Assembly (NCBI RefSeq): GCF_005116655.2
Contig: NZ_CP050698.1
Coordinates: forward strand, 2,138,501 to 2,202,500
Source of the DNA: Desulfosediminicola flagellatus
GTDB lineage: Bacteria > Desulfobacterota > Desulfobulbia > Desulfobulbales > Desulfocapsaceae
Direction of reading: 5' to 3'
DNA length: 64,000 bases
The translations under genes and the position numbers were made by a program. The notes under the pieces are model-generated. The model worked only from the letters and a program-made list of their open reading frames with translations, was not told the origin of the DNA and made no database searches. Positions 43,717 to 53,011 of the stretch are shown piece by piece (position 1 is the first letter of the stretch; every line of letters starts with the position of its first letter).

Positions 43717-44442
43717 ATGAAAAGAAGACAAATGAAAAAGCATGTGCTGACTATTCTTGATCAGCACAATATCGATATTATCCATACTGAGCTGAGTGAA
43801 TTCCCCCTTAAGGATCTGGTAAATCCATTATTCACAGCATTGTGTTCCACATCTGAAGTTGTTCGCTGGAATGCTGTTGTTGTCTTTGGAAAAGTTGTGC
43901 CAGGTATTGCTCAGGACAATATGGAATCTGCCCGCGTAATCATGCGTCGCTTTCTCTGGACACTCAATGATGAATCCGGCGGAATTGGCTGGGGCTCCCC
44001 AGAGGCGATGGCCGAGATTATGGCTATGCATAATGGTCTGGCCGACGAATATCTTCATATGCTCATCTCATATACACGTGAAGATGGGCCGGAACTGTTT
44101 CAGGATGGGAATTACCTGGAACTGCCGATGTTGCAACGTGGTGTACTTTGGGGTATTGGCAGGTTATGTCATGTGAAACCGGAGATGATGCGTGAGCGTG
44201 GTATTGAGGATGATATTTCCAACTATCTAGGCTCGGAAGATGGGGTTGTCAGGGGGCTTGCCGTCTGGTGTCTCACAGCACTAAAGAGTACAAAAACTAT
44301 GTCGAAAGTTCTCGAACTATCTGGAAATAATGATGAAATTACGCTTTTTGTAGATGGAACGCTTCACACGTTTACAACTGGGCAACTCGTACAAAGATAT
44401 AACGAGGCTGTTGCTCAAGGGGTGGATTCAAACGCGGTCTGA
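43717..44442 (+). CDS. DVU0298-family HEAT-repeat protein
   Basis: The 241-residue protein is mainly alpha-helical, with HEAT-like repeats: LVNPLFTALCSTSEVVRWNAVVVFGKVV, ARVIMRRFLWTLNDESGGIGWGSPEAMAEIM and VVRGLAVWCLTAL. NDESGGIGWG matches the family known from Desulfovibrio DVU0298, related to HEAT-type lyases and scaffold proteins; no activity is established. ATG 43717 follows GAGGGG. Its 3' end overlaps the converging HPt gene by 15 bp. Confidence 0.8.
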   Translation: MKRRQMKKHVLTILDQHNIDIIHTELSEFPLKDLVNPLFTALCSTSEVVRWNAVVVFGKVVPGIAQDNMESARVIMRRFLWTLNDESGGIGWGSPEAMAEIMAMHNGLADEYLHMLISYTREDGPELFQDGNYLELPMLQRGVLWGIGRLCHVKPEMMRERGIEDDISNYLGSEDGVVRGLAVWCLTALKSTKTMSKVLELSGNNDEITLFVDGTLHTFTTGQLVQRYNEAVAQGVDSNAV

Positions 44443-44871
44443 GTTTATCAGGTTCTCTGAATTATCGACAATGTGCTCAAGTGCAATAGAGACATCATTG
44501 TGTAGTTGTGCAAGCTCTGCAACCAATTCTACATTGAGTTTGTCCAGGCGCTGATGGTGCGCGTGAGATTCGATCTGTTCATATAATGCTGAAAGTTCTA
44601 AGGCACCAACCTGGGCAGAAGAAGACTTCAGCGTGTGAGCCAGAGTTTCTACAGAATTGCTGTCGCATGATGTAATCTTCTGTTGTAACTCTGTAATTGC
44701 TGTATCTGCATAGCTCAGATACTTTGAAAATATCAATTTGAGGATATTGCGGTTTTTCTCTCGACTGAGATGTAGATATGTTTCGATTGTGTTTTCATCA
44801 ATAATGCGGTCGGCGAGATCACGTGCATTGTGTTGGTTTTGCTGATGAGACGTGGAGTTGGGAGAGATCAT
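44428..44871 (-). CDS. Stand-alone histidine phosphotransfer (HPt) protein
   Basis: The 147-residue helical protein has the HPt signature LAHTLKSSSAQVGALELSALYEQIE, whose His (near residue 83) would accept a phosphoryl group from a hybrid kinase receiver and pass it to a response regulator. The N-terminal 20 residues are variable. No hybrid kinase is encoded nearby; the kinase at 47351-49330 lacks a receiver domain, so its partner lies elsewhere. It converges with the DVU0298-type gene. Confidence 0.88.
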   Translation of the reverse strand: MISPNSTSHQQNQHNARDLADRIIDENTIETYLHLSREKNRNILKLIFSKYLSYADTAITELQQKITSCDSNSVETLAHTLKSSSAQVGALELSALYEQIESHAHHQRLDKLNVELVAELAQLHNDVSIALEHIVDNSENLINSDRV

Positions 44872-45066
44872 ATACTGCCCATATTTTCATACTCATCAAG
44901 TGCATGAAGAGTTATACGCACTCTTTGAGACAATTGTTGAATTGCTTTTGAAATTGAAAACCGGAAATTTGTCCTTACACATGTCTTCATTGTTCTATGG
45001 GGAGTCAAGTATCTCACTCAAATCAAGAGCAAAACAGCAGGGTGGAGATCTGTGACCGGTGATATA

Positions 45067-45894
45067 CTACAAAATACCAGGGGGATATGGTGGAACCGTC
45101 TCACCACCAAGCAGATATCCGCCATCCATTCGTATTACTGATCCTGTCATAAACGTTGCGTTAACAGCGATGAAATATACAAGTGAAGCTAATTCTTCCG
45201 GGTTGCCGATGCGCTTCTGAAGGGTGTGATTAAGGAGTTGTTCCTGTTCAGACTCTGAGAGTGCACCCCATCCACGGGTATTGTCGCCGTGCCTGCCGCT
45301 GACCAGGCCGACCATTATCTCATTGACGCGGATATTTGGTGCAACTTCTCTTGCCCATGTTTCGGTAAGTGATTGTATTGCGCGGTTTGCAGCACTATAT
45401 CCATCGTTAAAAAAAGAAGCTGCCGGGCCACTTCGGCCAGTCAGAGCAGCTATTGATGATATATTTACAACTGCTCCATCCTGTGAATCACAGAGTAAAT
45501 TCTGGGCGCAGTGAAAAAGATTCCACTTGGCTTTAAGCGTGGTATCAACCTCCAATTCCCACTGTTCACGATTATGTTCATGATCGTAGCTGCCGTGAAC
45601 AACGGGCATGCCACCACGTTCAATGTTATTTATCAGGTAATTCAGGCCACAGAACTTTTTTTGAATAGCAATTACAAGTTGCCGGACTTCTGAAATGTCG
45701 CGCAGGTCGCATTGAACTGAAAGGATATTTGGGGAATCTGGCGCGAACTCCTGGTTCATTTCTGCTACCGATTCTGGCCAATCGTACCAGGGGAGCACTA
45801 GATTAGCACCTTCGCTGGCGAATCGCCGGGCTATTTGACGACCAATGGGTCTGGATGCTCCGGGGATTAAAACTGTTTTTCCTTGTAGTGACAT
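45067..45894 (-). CDS. Short-chain dehydrogenase/reductase-like protein lacking catalytic Lys
   Basis: The 275-residue protein has a Rossmann fold with GASRPIGRQIARRFASEG, SVQCDLRD, LNYLINNIERGG and NISSIAALTGRSG. The C terminus reads VYFIAVNATFMTGSVIRMDGGYLLG. The catalytic Tyr is present in DGYSAANRAIQSL, but the Lys of YxxxK is Asn (codon AAC). The glycine motif is also altered (GASRPIG in place of TGxxxGIG). It may therefore be inactive or use different chemistry. It lies 48 bp downstream of the sigma-54 regulator on the same strand and may be its target or co-transcribed. Confidence 0.85.
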   Translation of the reverse strand: MSLQGKTVLIPGASRPIGRQIARRFASEGANLVLPWYDWPESVAEMNQEFAPDSPNILSVQCDLRDISEVRQLVIAIQKKFCGLNYLINNIERGGMPVVHGSYDHEHNREQWELEVDTTLKAKWNLFHCAQNLLCDSQDGAVVNISSIAALTGRSGPAASFFNDGYSAANRAIQSLTETWAREVAPNIRVNEIMVGLVSGRHGDNTRGWGALSESEQEQLLNHTLQKRIGNPEELASLVYFIAVNATFMTGSVIRMDGGYLLGGETVPPYPPGIL

Positions 45895-45942
45895 AGCGTT
45901 ATATGAAATCCAGTGTGTTAGGGGCAGAATAGTGTTGAGCTG

Positions 45943-47361
45943 TTACGATCGAAACGCATCAGCATCAATGTCATGACGCTTAATTATTTTCTGCAATGCC
46001 ACCCTCGACAGGCCTGAGGTGGCGGCTGCCTGGCTTATATTCCCATTATGTTTTTTGAGGATGGAATGTATATACTCAACAGTAAAGGAATCAATGATTT
46101 TCTCTTTTGCTATTTTGTACGGTTCAAGTTCATCACCAACTAATACGATTGATTGCTGACCGGGCGAAGACGACAGATTTGGCGGTTCTATCCCGTGAAT
46201 ATCCTCAATAGAGATAACATCTCCAGGGCAGAACATGACTGATCGGCGAACAACATTTTGCAACTCCCTGACATTTCCTGGCCAGTTTCGATGACACAAT
46301 GCGGCTAAGGCACGCTGGTCAAATCGTTTGTAGGGGAGGTCTAATTCACAACAAACCTTTTTAGCTAAGTGATCGACCAGCAGGGGGATGTCATCAATAA
46401 TTTCACCAAGTGATGGTGTTGTGAGTGTTACCACGTTGAGTCTGTAAAACAGGTCTTCTCGAAACAGACGTTCTGCAATCATTGTCTCAAGGTCAAGATT
46501 GGTTAAAGCTATGACCCGCACATCGATTTTTTTTGTAACAGGTGCTCCCAGCGGTTTGATTTCCTGCTCCTGGAGAACGCGTAATAGTTTCGCCTGAATA
46601 CCAATAGGAATATCACCTACCTCATCAAGGCAAATTGTTCCCCCATCAGCTTCGGCAAACAACCCTTTCTGCTCATGTGAGGCACCTGTAAACGCGCCTC
46701 TGGTGTGACCAAAGAGTTCAGATTCCAGAAGGTGTTCTGGAATAGCAGGGCAGTTTACCATAATGAGCGGCTTATCGGCCCGGTTACTGAGAGAATGGAT
46801 TGCTCGTGCAGCAAGTTCTTTTCCTGTTCCTGATTCCCCCCGTACAAGTGTTGTGTAATTAGATCGTGCGACAGTGTTGAGATACGATTGAAAGCGTTTC
46901 ATTGTCGCTGATTCACCGACAAATTCAGTTTTGATATGTTTGTCGCAAACCTGCTGTTTGAGTTCGTGGTTTTCCCTGAGTAATCGGGTTCGCTCCAGGG
47001 CTTTGGCGATGGTTCTTCTGAGAAGGTCGCTGTCGAAAGGCTTTGTTAAAAAATCGTAGGCACCAAGTTTTATTGCTTCAACGGCGGTAGCAATTGTACC
47101 GAATCCAGTCATCATTACTACGGTGATCCATGGATCGCGGGAGGTCATCTCTTTGAGCAATTCAAGGCCGGTCATACCTGGCATCTGAATATCAAGTAAC
47201 GCGAGATCAGCGCCATGTTCGTGGATATATTCAAGGGCTTCTTCTCCGTCCTGTGCAGTGACTATCTCAACCGCCGGGAATTTTTTACCAAGAACACGGA
47301 GTAAGCCATTACGCATATCAGGTTCATCATCAACAATAAGTAATCTATGCCTACTCATCAC
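45943..47361 (-). CDS. Sigma-54-dependent NtrC-family response regulator
   Basis: The 472-residue protein has three domains. A receiver domain (1-125) has acidic pocket Asp11-Asp12 and phosphoacceptor Asp57. An AAA+ domain (about 145-370) has Walker A GESGTGKE, the sigma-54 contact GAFTGA and Walker B in GGTICLDEVGD. A Fis-type HTH ends the protein (GNISQAAATSGLSRVALQKIIKRH). When phosphorylated it would activate sigma-54 promoters. Its start overlaps the end of the kinase gene by 11 bp, so the two are a cognate pair. Targets are unknown; the adjacent transporter group at 49552-52605 is one candidate. Confidence 0.95.
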   Translation of the reverse strand: MMSRHRLLIVDDEPDMRNGLLRVLGKKFPAVEIVTAQDGEEALEYIHEHGADLALLDIQMPGMTGLELLKEMTSRDPWITVVMMTGFGTIATAVEAIKLGAYDFLTKPFDSDLLRRTIAKALERTRLLRENHELKQQVCDKHIKTEFVGESATMKRFQSYLNTVARSNYTTLVRGESGTGKELAARAIHSLSNRADKPLIMVNCPAIPEHLLESELFGHTRGAFTGASHEQKGLFAEADGGTICLDEVGDIPIGIQAKLLRVLQEQEIKPLGAPVTKKIDVRVIALTNLDLETMIAERLFREDLFYRLNVVTLTTPSLGEIIDDIPLLVDHLAKKVCCELDLPYKRFDQRALAALCHRNWPGNVRELQNVVRRSVMFCPGDVISIEDIHGIEPPNLSSSPGQQSIVLVGDELEPYKIAKEKIIDSFTVEYIHSILKKHNGNISQAAATSGLSRVALQKIIKRHDIDADAFRS

Positions 47362-49330
47362 TCACCTCTGATAGCGGAAGCGTGATAATGAATCGGGTGG
47401 GTTGATTACGAAGACTCTCTGCACGAATATCCCCTTTATGGTCTTTGATAATGCCGTAACTTACAGATAGGCCGAGTCCAGTACCTTTTCCTGGCGGTTT
47501 TGTAGTGAAGAACGGATCAAAAATCTTACCGATTTTATCATCAGGTATACCAGGGCCCGTGTCCTCAATGGTGATCATGCAATGGGTTCCAGATTCATCG
47601 AAATCTGTGAAAAGAGAAATAGTACCGTCACTGTCGATGGCATGTGAACTGTTTATCAGCAGGTTGAGAATAACCTGTTTGATCTTGTCTGCATCAATAT
47701 AAAGCGGGGGAAGGGTCTCGTTATACTCTGTGGTTATAGCAATATTCGCTTTCTTGAACTGTGGTGAAACCATGAAAATCACGTCATCGAGAATGTCGTT
47801 AATTGAGCAGCGAGCCTTGAGCGTCTGCTGCTGGTGAGCAAAGTTTAACAGATCAGCGATAATGGTTCTGCAGGTGTTTGCATGCTTTTTGATAATTGAA
47901 AGATCACTACGTGCATCACCTGACAGATTGTTTTCTTCCTCAATAAGATCAATATGGCAAAGAATAACACCAAGAGGATTATTGATTTCATGCGCGATCC
48001 CTGCTGCAAGCTGACCCATGGAGACAAGTTTTTCTGTTTGCTGGATCTTGATTTCGAGCTTCTTCTGCTCTGTAATATCTTTTACATAGCAGACGAGATT
48101 GTCAACGTGACCCTCTGAATCGAGAATTGGATAAAAATAGATCAGGAATATACCACCGCCGGGAAGTTTAATTTCTTTGGTGATCGGCATGGTTGGCATC
48201 TCGCCGTAAATTTCTTCGCAATACTGTAGCGGGCAACATATTCCGAGCTGCAACTCTAAAGGACTATTGTTTTTGACACTCTCAAACGTTACTTCGTATC
48301 GCTTCAGGAACTCGGCGTTTACTATTTTGATATTCGCACTTTTGTCGAGCAGAACAACCGGATCGGTAATTCCATCAAATACCGATTGTAGAAGTTCCTT
48401 ACTTTGCAACAACTGATCAGTATAATCTTCGAGTTTTTGTCTATTGTCTTTGAGATAATGGGCAAGGGCGCGGGCGGATTCATTAAGTTCATGGATCTCA
48501 TCCTGGCCTTTTGCTCTTTCGAAGATCCCATGATCTTTTTCATCTTTTAACGAGGTCCTGAATATGGCCAGGATATTATTAAGATTTTGAACGATGAAAC
48601 GGTTAAAAAAGACACTGATAATGGTGTACAGAAAGAGTATTAGAGGGATTCCTGCCATAAAAACGGCGATAGATGATTCTTTAATCCTTGAGAGGCTGAG
48701 ATCAACGGGAACACCAACACTTATCACTCCTGATACGGTACCTGCATCACGATGAAAACCTCGTGTGTCGCCGTATAACTCAATAATCTTTTTCGGAGCA
48801 TCCTGTGGATCACCATGGCAGTGATTGCATGAGGCATCGAAATATTCAGGCTTATATCGCATAAAATATCGCTCATCCTTTCGCTCTACAATTCCATGCC
48901 ATTCATCAATTGCAGGATTGTCTCTGAATATCTGGATCATTTCCGCTTCTTCAGGGGTGGCTTCGTAATGAGGGTTTCTGGCGTTTATTGCTACTCTGCG
49001 GTATGTGAAATCTTTTAAGGTTTCATTGACTCGTTCCATTACCGCCCGGCTGATAAACGAAGATGACATTGCTTCTATTATAAATGTGTTGTCATCAAAG
49101 GTTTCGTACATTTTGGGCCTGAGCACTTCGCGAACATATTTTCTGTTCGCGGCCATGGCTGTCATAACGAGTTCGGTTTTGTCAAATGCCTCAAGTTCAA
49201 TGGTTTTTTCAGCGTAATGGTAAATAGTTATGGAAGCAAGGCCACTGAAAAATATGAGAATGGCAGCAAGGCCAAGGAGAAATTTCGTTTGAATTCGTGT
49301 TTGTTTACTTAATGATAGTTCTTCAGCCAT
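47351..49330 (-). CDS. Sensor histidine kinase with periplasmic haem-binding (DUF3365-like) domain and PAS
   Basis: The protein has 659 residues: membrane helix 1 (about 16-38), a periplasmic sensor domain of the DUF3365/Tll0287 type with a c-type haem motif CNHCH near residue 168, helix 2 (about 220-245) and a HAMP-like linker. A PAS domain follows ([18 protein letters not shown]), then HisKA with the H-box [15 protein letters not shown] and HATPase_c ([43 protein letters not shown]). A covalently bound haem suggests sensing of redox state or a gas such as NO or O2. ATG 49330 is preferred over an upstream start at 49354. It is coupled to the downstream regulator. Confidence 0.93.
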   Translation of the reverse strand: MAEELSLSKQTRIQTKFLLGLAAILIFFSGLASITIYHYAEKTIELEAFDKTELVMTAMAANRKYVREVLRPKMYETFDDNTFIIEAMSSSFISRAVMERVNETLKDFTYRRVAINARNPHYEATPEEAEMIQIFRDNPAIDEWHGIVERKDERYFMRYKPEYFDASCNHCHGDPQDAPKKIIELYGDTRGFHRDAGTVSGVISVGVPVDLSLSRIKESSIAVFMAGIPLILFLYTIISVFFNRFIVQNLNNILAIFRTSLKDEKDHGIFERAKGQDEIHELNESARALAHYLKDNRQKLEDYTDQLLQSKELLQSVFDGITDPVVLLDKSANIKIVNAEFLKRYEVTFESVKNNSPLELQLGICCPLQYCEEIYGEMPTMPITKEIKLPGGGIFLIYFYPILDSEGHVDNLVCYVKDITEQKKLEIKIQQTEKLVSMGQLAAGIAHEINNPLGVILCHIDLIEEENNLSGDARSDLSIIKKHANTCRTIIADLLNFAHQQQTLKARCSINDILDDVIFMVSPQFKKANIAITTEYNETLPPLYIDADKIKQVILNLLINSSHAIDSDGTISLFTDFDESGTHCMITIEDTGPGIPDDKIGKIFDPFFTTKPPGKGTGLGLSVSYGIIKDHKGDIRAESLRNQPTRFIITLPLSEVSDE

Positions 49331-49551
49331 AGCACTACCCGGAATGTGAATCAATTGTGAAAATGAATAATAATAATAGATTATACCTCAGGTTGAATAC
49401 CAACACTGCTTTTAATTGTTTTTGAGTATGGTATAGCCGTTATAAGCGAGGGGTGAAGGATGCACTATCAGCTGTATTAAATAGAAATCCACTTCAGCTT
49501 TGCTTATCTGGACTGAAATGATTCACGAGGTGTCATGAACATGGTATCTGC

Positions 49552-50130
49552 TTATGAAGAACCCAAGGGTTTAAGTACGAAAAACACATAGCCGATCACG
49601 ATAATCAGTATGACGAGTAATTCAACAGCAGTAATCCTGAGTAACATCAGACTGATCTTACGCTGTGATGGTGTCATCTTCATTACAATGCGATTCATGA
49701 TGAATCTGAAAAATACTGTATTGAGAGAGCTTTTTCTATATAGTCTCAGATATTCCTGAATTGACCGCAACCACATAACGGTATTGCGCTCAAGATCAGA
49801 TTCATCTTTAAAATCAGAATCCCTGTATGTCACCACAGCTTCATATTTCTCAGTAGCTGGTGCAATAGTGACTGAGGTGTAGTCACCTTCGCTAAACTCT
49901 ACTGTCAGTGAATCATCTCTACCTGCAACTATCTCACCTTTAACGGTAAATTCCTTTTCCGTTTCATGATCCTGTAAATCTGCTTCAAAGGTATTTTGCT
50001 CTGTACGTAATTCTTTCACAATCCAGATAGGATTGAGATGCAGGAGTTTTTCAGCATCAATGAGGAGGCTTGGCGAGAACGACTTGCCGGCAGCAGAAAC
50101 AGGGAGGTTAAGCGGATAGTTTTTTTTCAT
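49552..50130 (-). CDS. Membrane-anchored protein of unknown function
   Basis: The protein has 192 residues: an N-terminal soluble part of mixed beta structure (KEFTVKGEIVAGRDDSLTVEFSEGDYTSVTI) and one C-terminal membrane helix (VELLVILIIVIGYVFFVL). I recognise no family. The start at ATG 50130 lies 4 bp past the stop of the universal stress protein, so the two are co-transcribed. A longer in-frame start at 50202 would overlap that gene. It could be a membrane partner of the stress protein, but this is inference only. Confidence 0.65.
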   Translation of the reverse strand: MKKNYPLNLPVSAAGKSFSPSLLIDAEKLLHLNPIWIVKELRTEQNTFEADLQDHETEKEFTVKGEIVAGRDDSLTVEFSEGDYTSVTIAPATEKYEAVVTYRDSDFKDESDLERNTVMWLRSIQEYLRLYRKSSLNTVFFRFIMNRIVMKMTPSQRKISLMLLRITAVELLVILIIVIGYVFFVLKPLGSS

Positions 50131-50134
50131 TATA

Positions 50135-50614
50135 TCAGTTAGCTGTAAGGAGGGGGCACGGGAGTTGGTGATGGAGCTTCTCATTTTTGATACGTGCTGC
50201 AAGACCCGGTGACATTTTCATCGATGTCAGTCGGAATGGTTTTTTCTGGAAGGGACCAATAATGATCAGATCGCAATCTAATTGAGTGGCCACCTCGCAC
50301 ATGGTATCCTCAATATCACCTGTGACATTCAAGAAGCGTACAGCATCGGGAACTGAATATGTATCTTTTATGCGGTCCCAGTCTTCAGATATCTCACGTC
50401 CCAATTGCTCGTCGACATAGTTGAAAAAGCGGTTTCGGGTGCCGGATGTGTTCAGCCAGTCATCGCCTGTCATTACGCTCCAGTCTTTATCTACAATGGT
50501 GAGTACAGTGATATTGATATCCGGATGAGTGATGAGAAGTTTCTCAAATACGTATTTTTCAGCTTTTTGTGCACCTTCTGAACCATGGGTACATAACAAA
50601 ACATTTTTAAACAT
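50135..50614 (-). CDS. Universal stress protein, UspA family
   Basis: The 159-residue protein has the alpha/beta Usp fold: FKNVLLCTHGSEGAQKAEKYVF at the N terminus, INITVLTIVDKDW and DCDLIIIGPFQKK. The C-terminal ATP-binding G-2x-G-9x-G motif is not clear, so it may not bind ATP. It is coupled to the membrane-anchored protein downstream. It follows the UPF0324 transporter and its small partner, from which a terminator separates it. Confidence 0.85.
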   Translation of the reverse strand: MFKNVLLCTHGSEGAQKAEKYVFEKLLITHPDINITVLTIVDKDWSVMTGDDWLNTSGTRNRFFNYVDEQLGREISEDWDRIKDTYSVPDAVRFLNVTGDIEDTMCEVATQLDCDLIIIGPFQKKPFRLTSMKMSPGLAARIKNEKLHHQLPCPLLTAN

Positions 50615-50684
50615 AATTATAACTCTGTTTCCGGTAACCTGAAATGTCAGTTTGGAAGTGAAATTGTACTGTCAGCAGTATATA

Positions 50685-50724
50685 GAAAAACCCGTGATCA
50701 CACATCAAAATGTGCGATCACGGG
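50685..50724 (-). terminator. Intrinsic terminator after the transporter and small membrane gene
   Basis: CCCGTGATCACACAT (50691-50705) pairs with ATGTGCGATCACGGG (50710-50724) with one mismatch. On the minus strand it is followed by TTTTTC. Confidence 0.85.
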
Positions 50725-50789
50725 CCGAGGTTGTCAAGAATTATCTTCCCTGTTTTGGCGCCAGGGAGTCCTGCTATTCTATGAAAATG

Positions 50790-50963
50790 TTATACAAGCC
50801 ATTTGGTGAATAGAAGTACACTGAAGGTTGTTACAAGGCACAGAACAAGTGCAGTAAGATCTTCATTTCTTTCACTCGAGAAAACAGACAGGGCTCTTTC
50901 TTCAAGCTTCTCTGTATTTCCCTTATTGTCGTTATTTTCCTGCATTGTCTTTTTATCACTCAT
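50790..50963 (-). CDS. Small single-helix membrane protein, 57 aa
   Basis: A 57-codon frame starts at ATG 50963, eight bases after GGAG. The N-terminal 35 residues are charged and polar (MSDKKTMQENNDNKGN, then EERALSVFSSERNED). The C-terminal 20 form one membrane helix (LTALVLCLVTTFSVLLFTKWLV). It starts 13 bp after the UPF0324 stop and ahead of the shared terminator, so it should be co-translated with the transporter, and a small regulatory or assembly subunit is a reasonable guess. No family recognised. Confidence 0.65.
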   Translation of the reverse strand: MSDKKTMQENNDNKGNTEKLEERALSVFSSERNEDLTALVLCLVTTFSVLLFTKWLV

Positions 50964-50976
50964 GATTTATCTCCTA

Positions 50977-52605
50977 TCAATGTAAGACAACATCTTTAAC
51001 AAGCCAGAGAACAACAAAGAATGACAATGTTGCCTTCATGATACCTGAAATGCCACCTATAAGAAGAGGCCAACCGCCTGCCTGGAAGATCGCTTTCTTA
51101 GTGATCTGCATACCAAGACCGATAAGGCCGAAGGCAAAGAACCAGATCATGAAATCGGTCAGAACAGTTACAGTTTTAGACTTCTTGTGTACCTGCTTTA
51201 CAGCATGCTTTATAACAGACTTGATCTCGCCGGTAAGCTTGAGCTCTTTTGCCTTAGCTCCTGCAAGGATGCCCTCAAGTTCGGCCATTCGTGCACGACC
51301 AACCTGATCAAAGATCTTTTTATTATCACGATCATTGAAGTTACCAGCAATCTGACGCTGTTTGTGAAGATCATTTACAGCTGCCATCTGAGCATCAGAC
51401 AGACCGGTAATTGCGCCTGCTGCAAGAGCACCGTCAAGTGTGATCCACTCGTCGTCGGTGATCTGGGTACGGTCATTGTAACTTACATCAATGAATTTTC
51501 CTTTGTAATGCTGTGGTGGAGAGAACATACCCATAGAGGACATGGCGAACAGCAGAAGGAAACCCAGAATGAAAATAGGGAATTTATCAATTACAACAGA
51601 TTTGAAGCTGAGCTTCTGACCGGATTCTTTACCAAACCAGGTTGCAAGAACTAAAACGATGATTGGGAGGAAAAGAACACGGGTAATGTTGAAAATCTCT
51701 GCAACTTTAAGCGTCTTGATATCAACCGCGTCGAAGGCAAGAGCTGCAGCAGCAACCTGAGCCGAGTTCAGGATGCCGGTTCCGGCCCATGCACCGAACT
51801 GTACAGGATTCATGCCGGCCATTTTACCAACGGTCGGAAAGATGAACATACAAAGGATACCGAAAGAAAGGATGGTACCGATGGTGTATGCCATCTCTTC
51901 ACTTTTGGCTTTAACAACAGGAGCTACAGCAACAGTAGCTGAAACACCGCAAACACCCATACCAGCAGAAAGTACACCAGTCATGGTTTTAGGCTGCTTG
52001 AAGACAGATCCGAGCCAGAGTACAAGGAAAACTGTACCGAGTACGAAAAAGCCGATAAGCCATACAGAGTAAACGCCAAGCTTTGCAAGTTCCGCGAAAG
52101 AGTATCGTGCACCAAGCATGATAACACCCATCTTAAGAACAAAACGAGCGCATTTGACACCGTCTCCAGCGAACTTTGGTATACCGATGGTGTTTGTGAT
52201 AGCAACACCTGTCAGTAGACCGAGAACAACGTAGTTCAGGTTCATGATCTTGTAAATTGCGAAACCAAGAACCGGCTCAAGTGCTTTACTCCAGATCTTA
52301 ACAATAGGCTCCGCGTACCAGCGGATAAACATTGCGAGAACAAGAAGTAAAATGATTCCGCCGAGTGGGCGAAGGAAAAAACGATCAAACAGGGTGTCTT
52401 TTTGTTCTCGTACTGTATTAACTACAGCGCCGAAAAGTCCGAGACCAGCAAGAATGAAACATAAAGTAACCTGCAAATCCATAGTTTTATGGGTACTGAG
52501 GTACTTCATTGTAGGCAACAGGGCACCTGTAGAGGTGATGAGCCCGTAGATCAGGAGTATGCCGGACATAATAAAGACCGGCATGTTTTTTTGTGCGTTA
52601 GACAT
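50977..52605 (-). CDS. UPF0324/YeiH-type membrane transporter, enlarged
   Basis: At 542 residues it is much longer than the usual 330-350 of the YeiH family, annotated as a putative sulfate exporter. Core motifs are GVIMLGARYSFAELAKLG, GVLSAGMGVCGVSATVAVAPVVKAKSEEMAYTI, AWAGTGILNSAQVAAAALAF and GLIGLGMQI near the end. The extra length comes from an N-terminal pair of helices (VFIMSGILLIYGLI, QVTLCFILAGLGLFGAVV) and a soluble insert of about 110 residues (around 375-480) before the last helices, rich in Lys and Glu. Substrate is unproven. The gene heads a two-gene transcript with a small membrane protein. Confidence 0.88.
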   Translation of the reverse strand: MSNAQKNMPVFIMSGILLIYGLITSTGALLPTMKYLSTHKTMDLQVTLCFILAGLGLFGAVVNTVREQKDTLFDRFFLRPLGGIILLLVLAMFIRWYAEPIVKIWSKALEPVLGFAIYKIMNLNYVVLGLLTGVAITNTIGIPKFAGDGVKCARFVLKMGVIMLGARYSFAELAKLGVYSVWLIGFFVLGTVFLVLWLGSVFKQPKTMTGVLSAGMGVCGVSATVAVAPVVKAKSEEMAYTIGTILSFGILCMFIFPTVGKMAGMNPVQFGAWAGTGILNSAQVAAAALAFDAVDIKTLKVAEIFNITRVLFLPIIVLVLATWFGKESGQKLSFKSVVIDKFPIFILGFLLLFAMSSMGMFSPPQHYKGKFIDVSYNDRTQITDDEWITLDGALAAGAITGLSDAQMAAVNDLHKQRQIAGNFNDRDNKKIFDQVGRARMAELEGILAGAKAKELKLTGEIKSVIKHAVKQVHKKSKTVTVLTDFMIWFFAFGLIGLGMQITKKAIFQAGGWPLLIGGISGIMKATLSFFVVLWLVKDVVLH

Positions 52606-52644
52606 GAATGTCCTCCCATGGGTTTAAGTTGTCCTGCACTACCA

Positions 52645-52677
52645 TTAGCACTGCGCAGAGCCAGTGTACAGTGCTAA
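52645..52677. promoter_or_regulatory. 9-bp inverted repeat upstream of the UPF0324 gene
   Basis: TTAGCACTG and CAGTGCTAA are exact complements with a 15-bp spacer, 40 bp before the transporter start. It could be an operator or a leader hairpin. A strict sigma-54 -24/-12 match was looked for and is off by one base in spacing. Confidence 0.4.
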
Positions 52678-52886
52678 CGGCGACACAGGTTTTCGTTTTC
52701 TGTTTTTCCTTAAGCAGAAAATGTGCCATGAGATAAATGTTGTGAATTTAAATTGATATATACATTATATCAATATGTTGGACATTGTTCGTGTCATCTG
52801 TTTGACAGGGAATTGGCGATGGCTATTTGTGGTATTGATACCCGCAGGCAACAGTGTTGCCGTAAGTTAGCGCCTGAGAGTGTAAA

Positions 52887-52902
52887 CCTTGCATATGCAA
52901 GG
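52887..52902. promoter_or_regulatory. Perfect 16-bp palindrome, possible operator
   Basis: CCTTGCATATGCAAGG is a full palindrome with no spacer, 110 bp upstream of the M16 peptidase. Such a site suits a homodimeric repressor. No second copy was noticed. Confidence 0.45.
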
Positions 52903-53011
52903 AATTGATTTATCATAATCCAGACCAGAGTAATACACAGACACTATAGGATACGTTGTCTAATTCCAGATACTATCAATAAGCGACTATTGGGTTCCTC
53001 AAAAGAGAGTT

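Larger units (their letters stand above)
52606..53011. other. Divergent regulatory region
   Basis: About 400 bp lie between the transporter (minus) and the M16 peptidase (plus). It contains an inverted repeat at 52645-52677 close to the transporter start and a perfect 16-bp palindrome at 52887-52902 ahead of the peptidase. No coding frame is credible. Confidence 0.55.

Noticed and set aside
44871..45030. Minus-strand 40-49 residue frame whose TGA overlaps the HPt start
   Set aside because: The ATGA overlap is attractive, but there is no Shine-Dalgarno and the composition is not convincing.
52645..52677. Sigma-54 promoter for the transporter
   Set aside because: A TGGC and GC pair is present, but the spacing is one base too long, so I keep only the inverted repeat.
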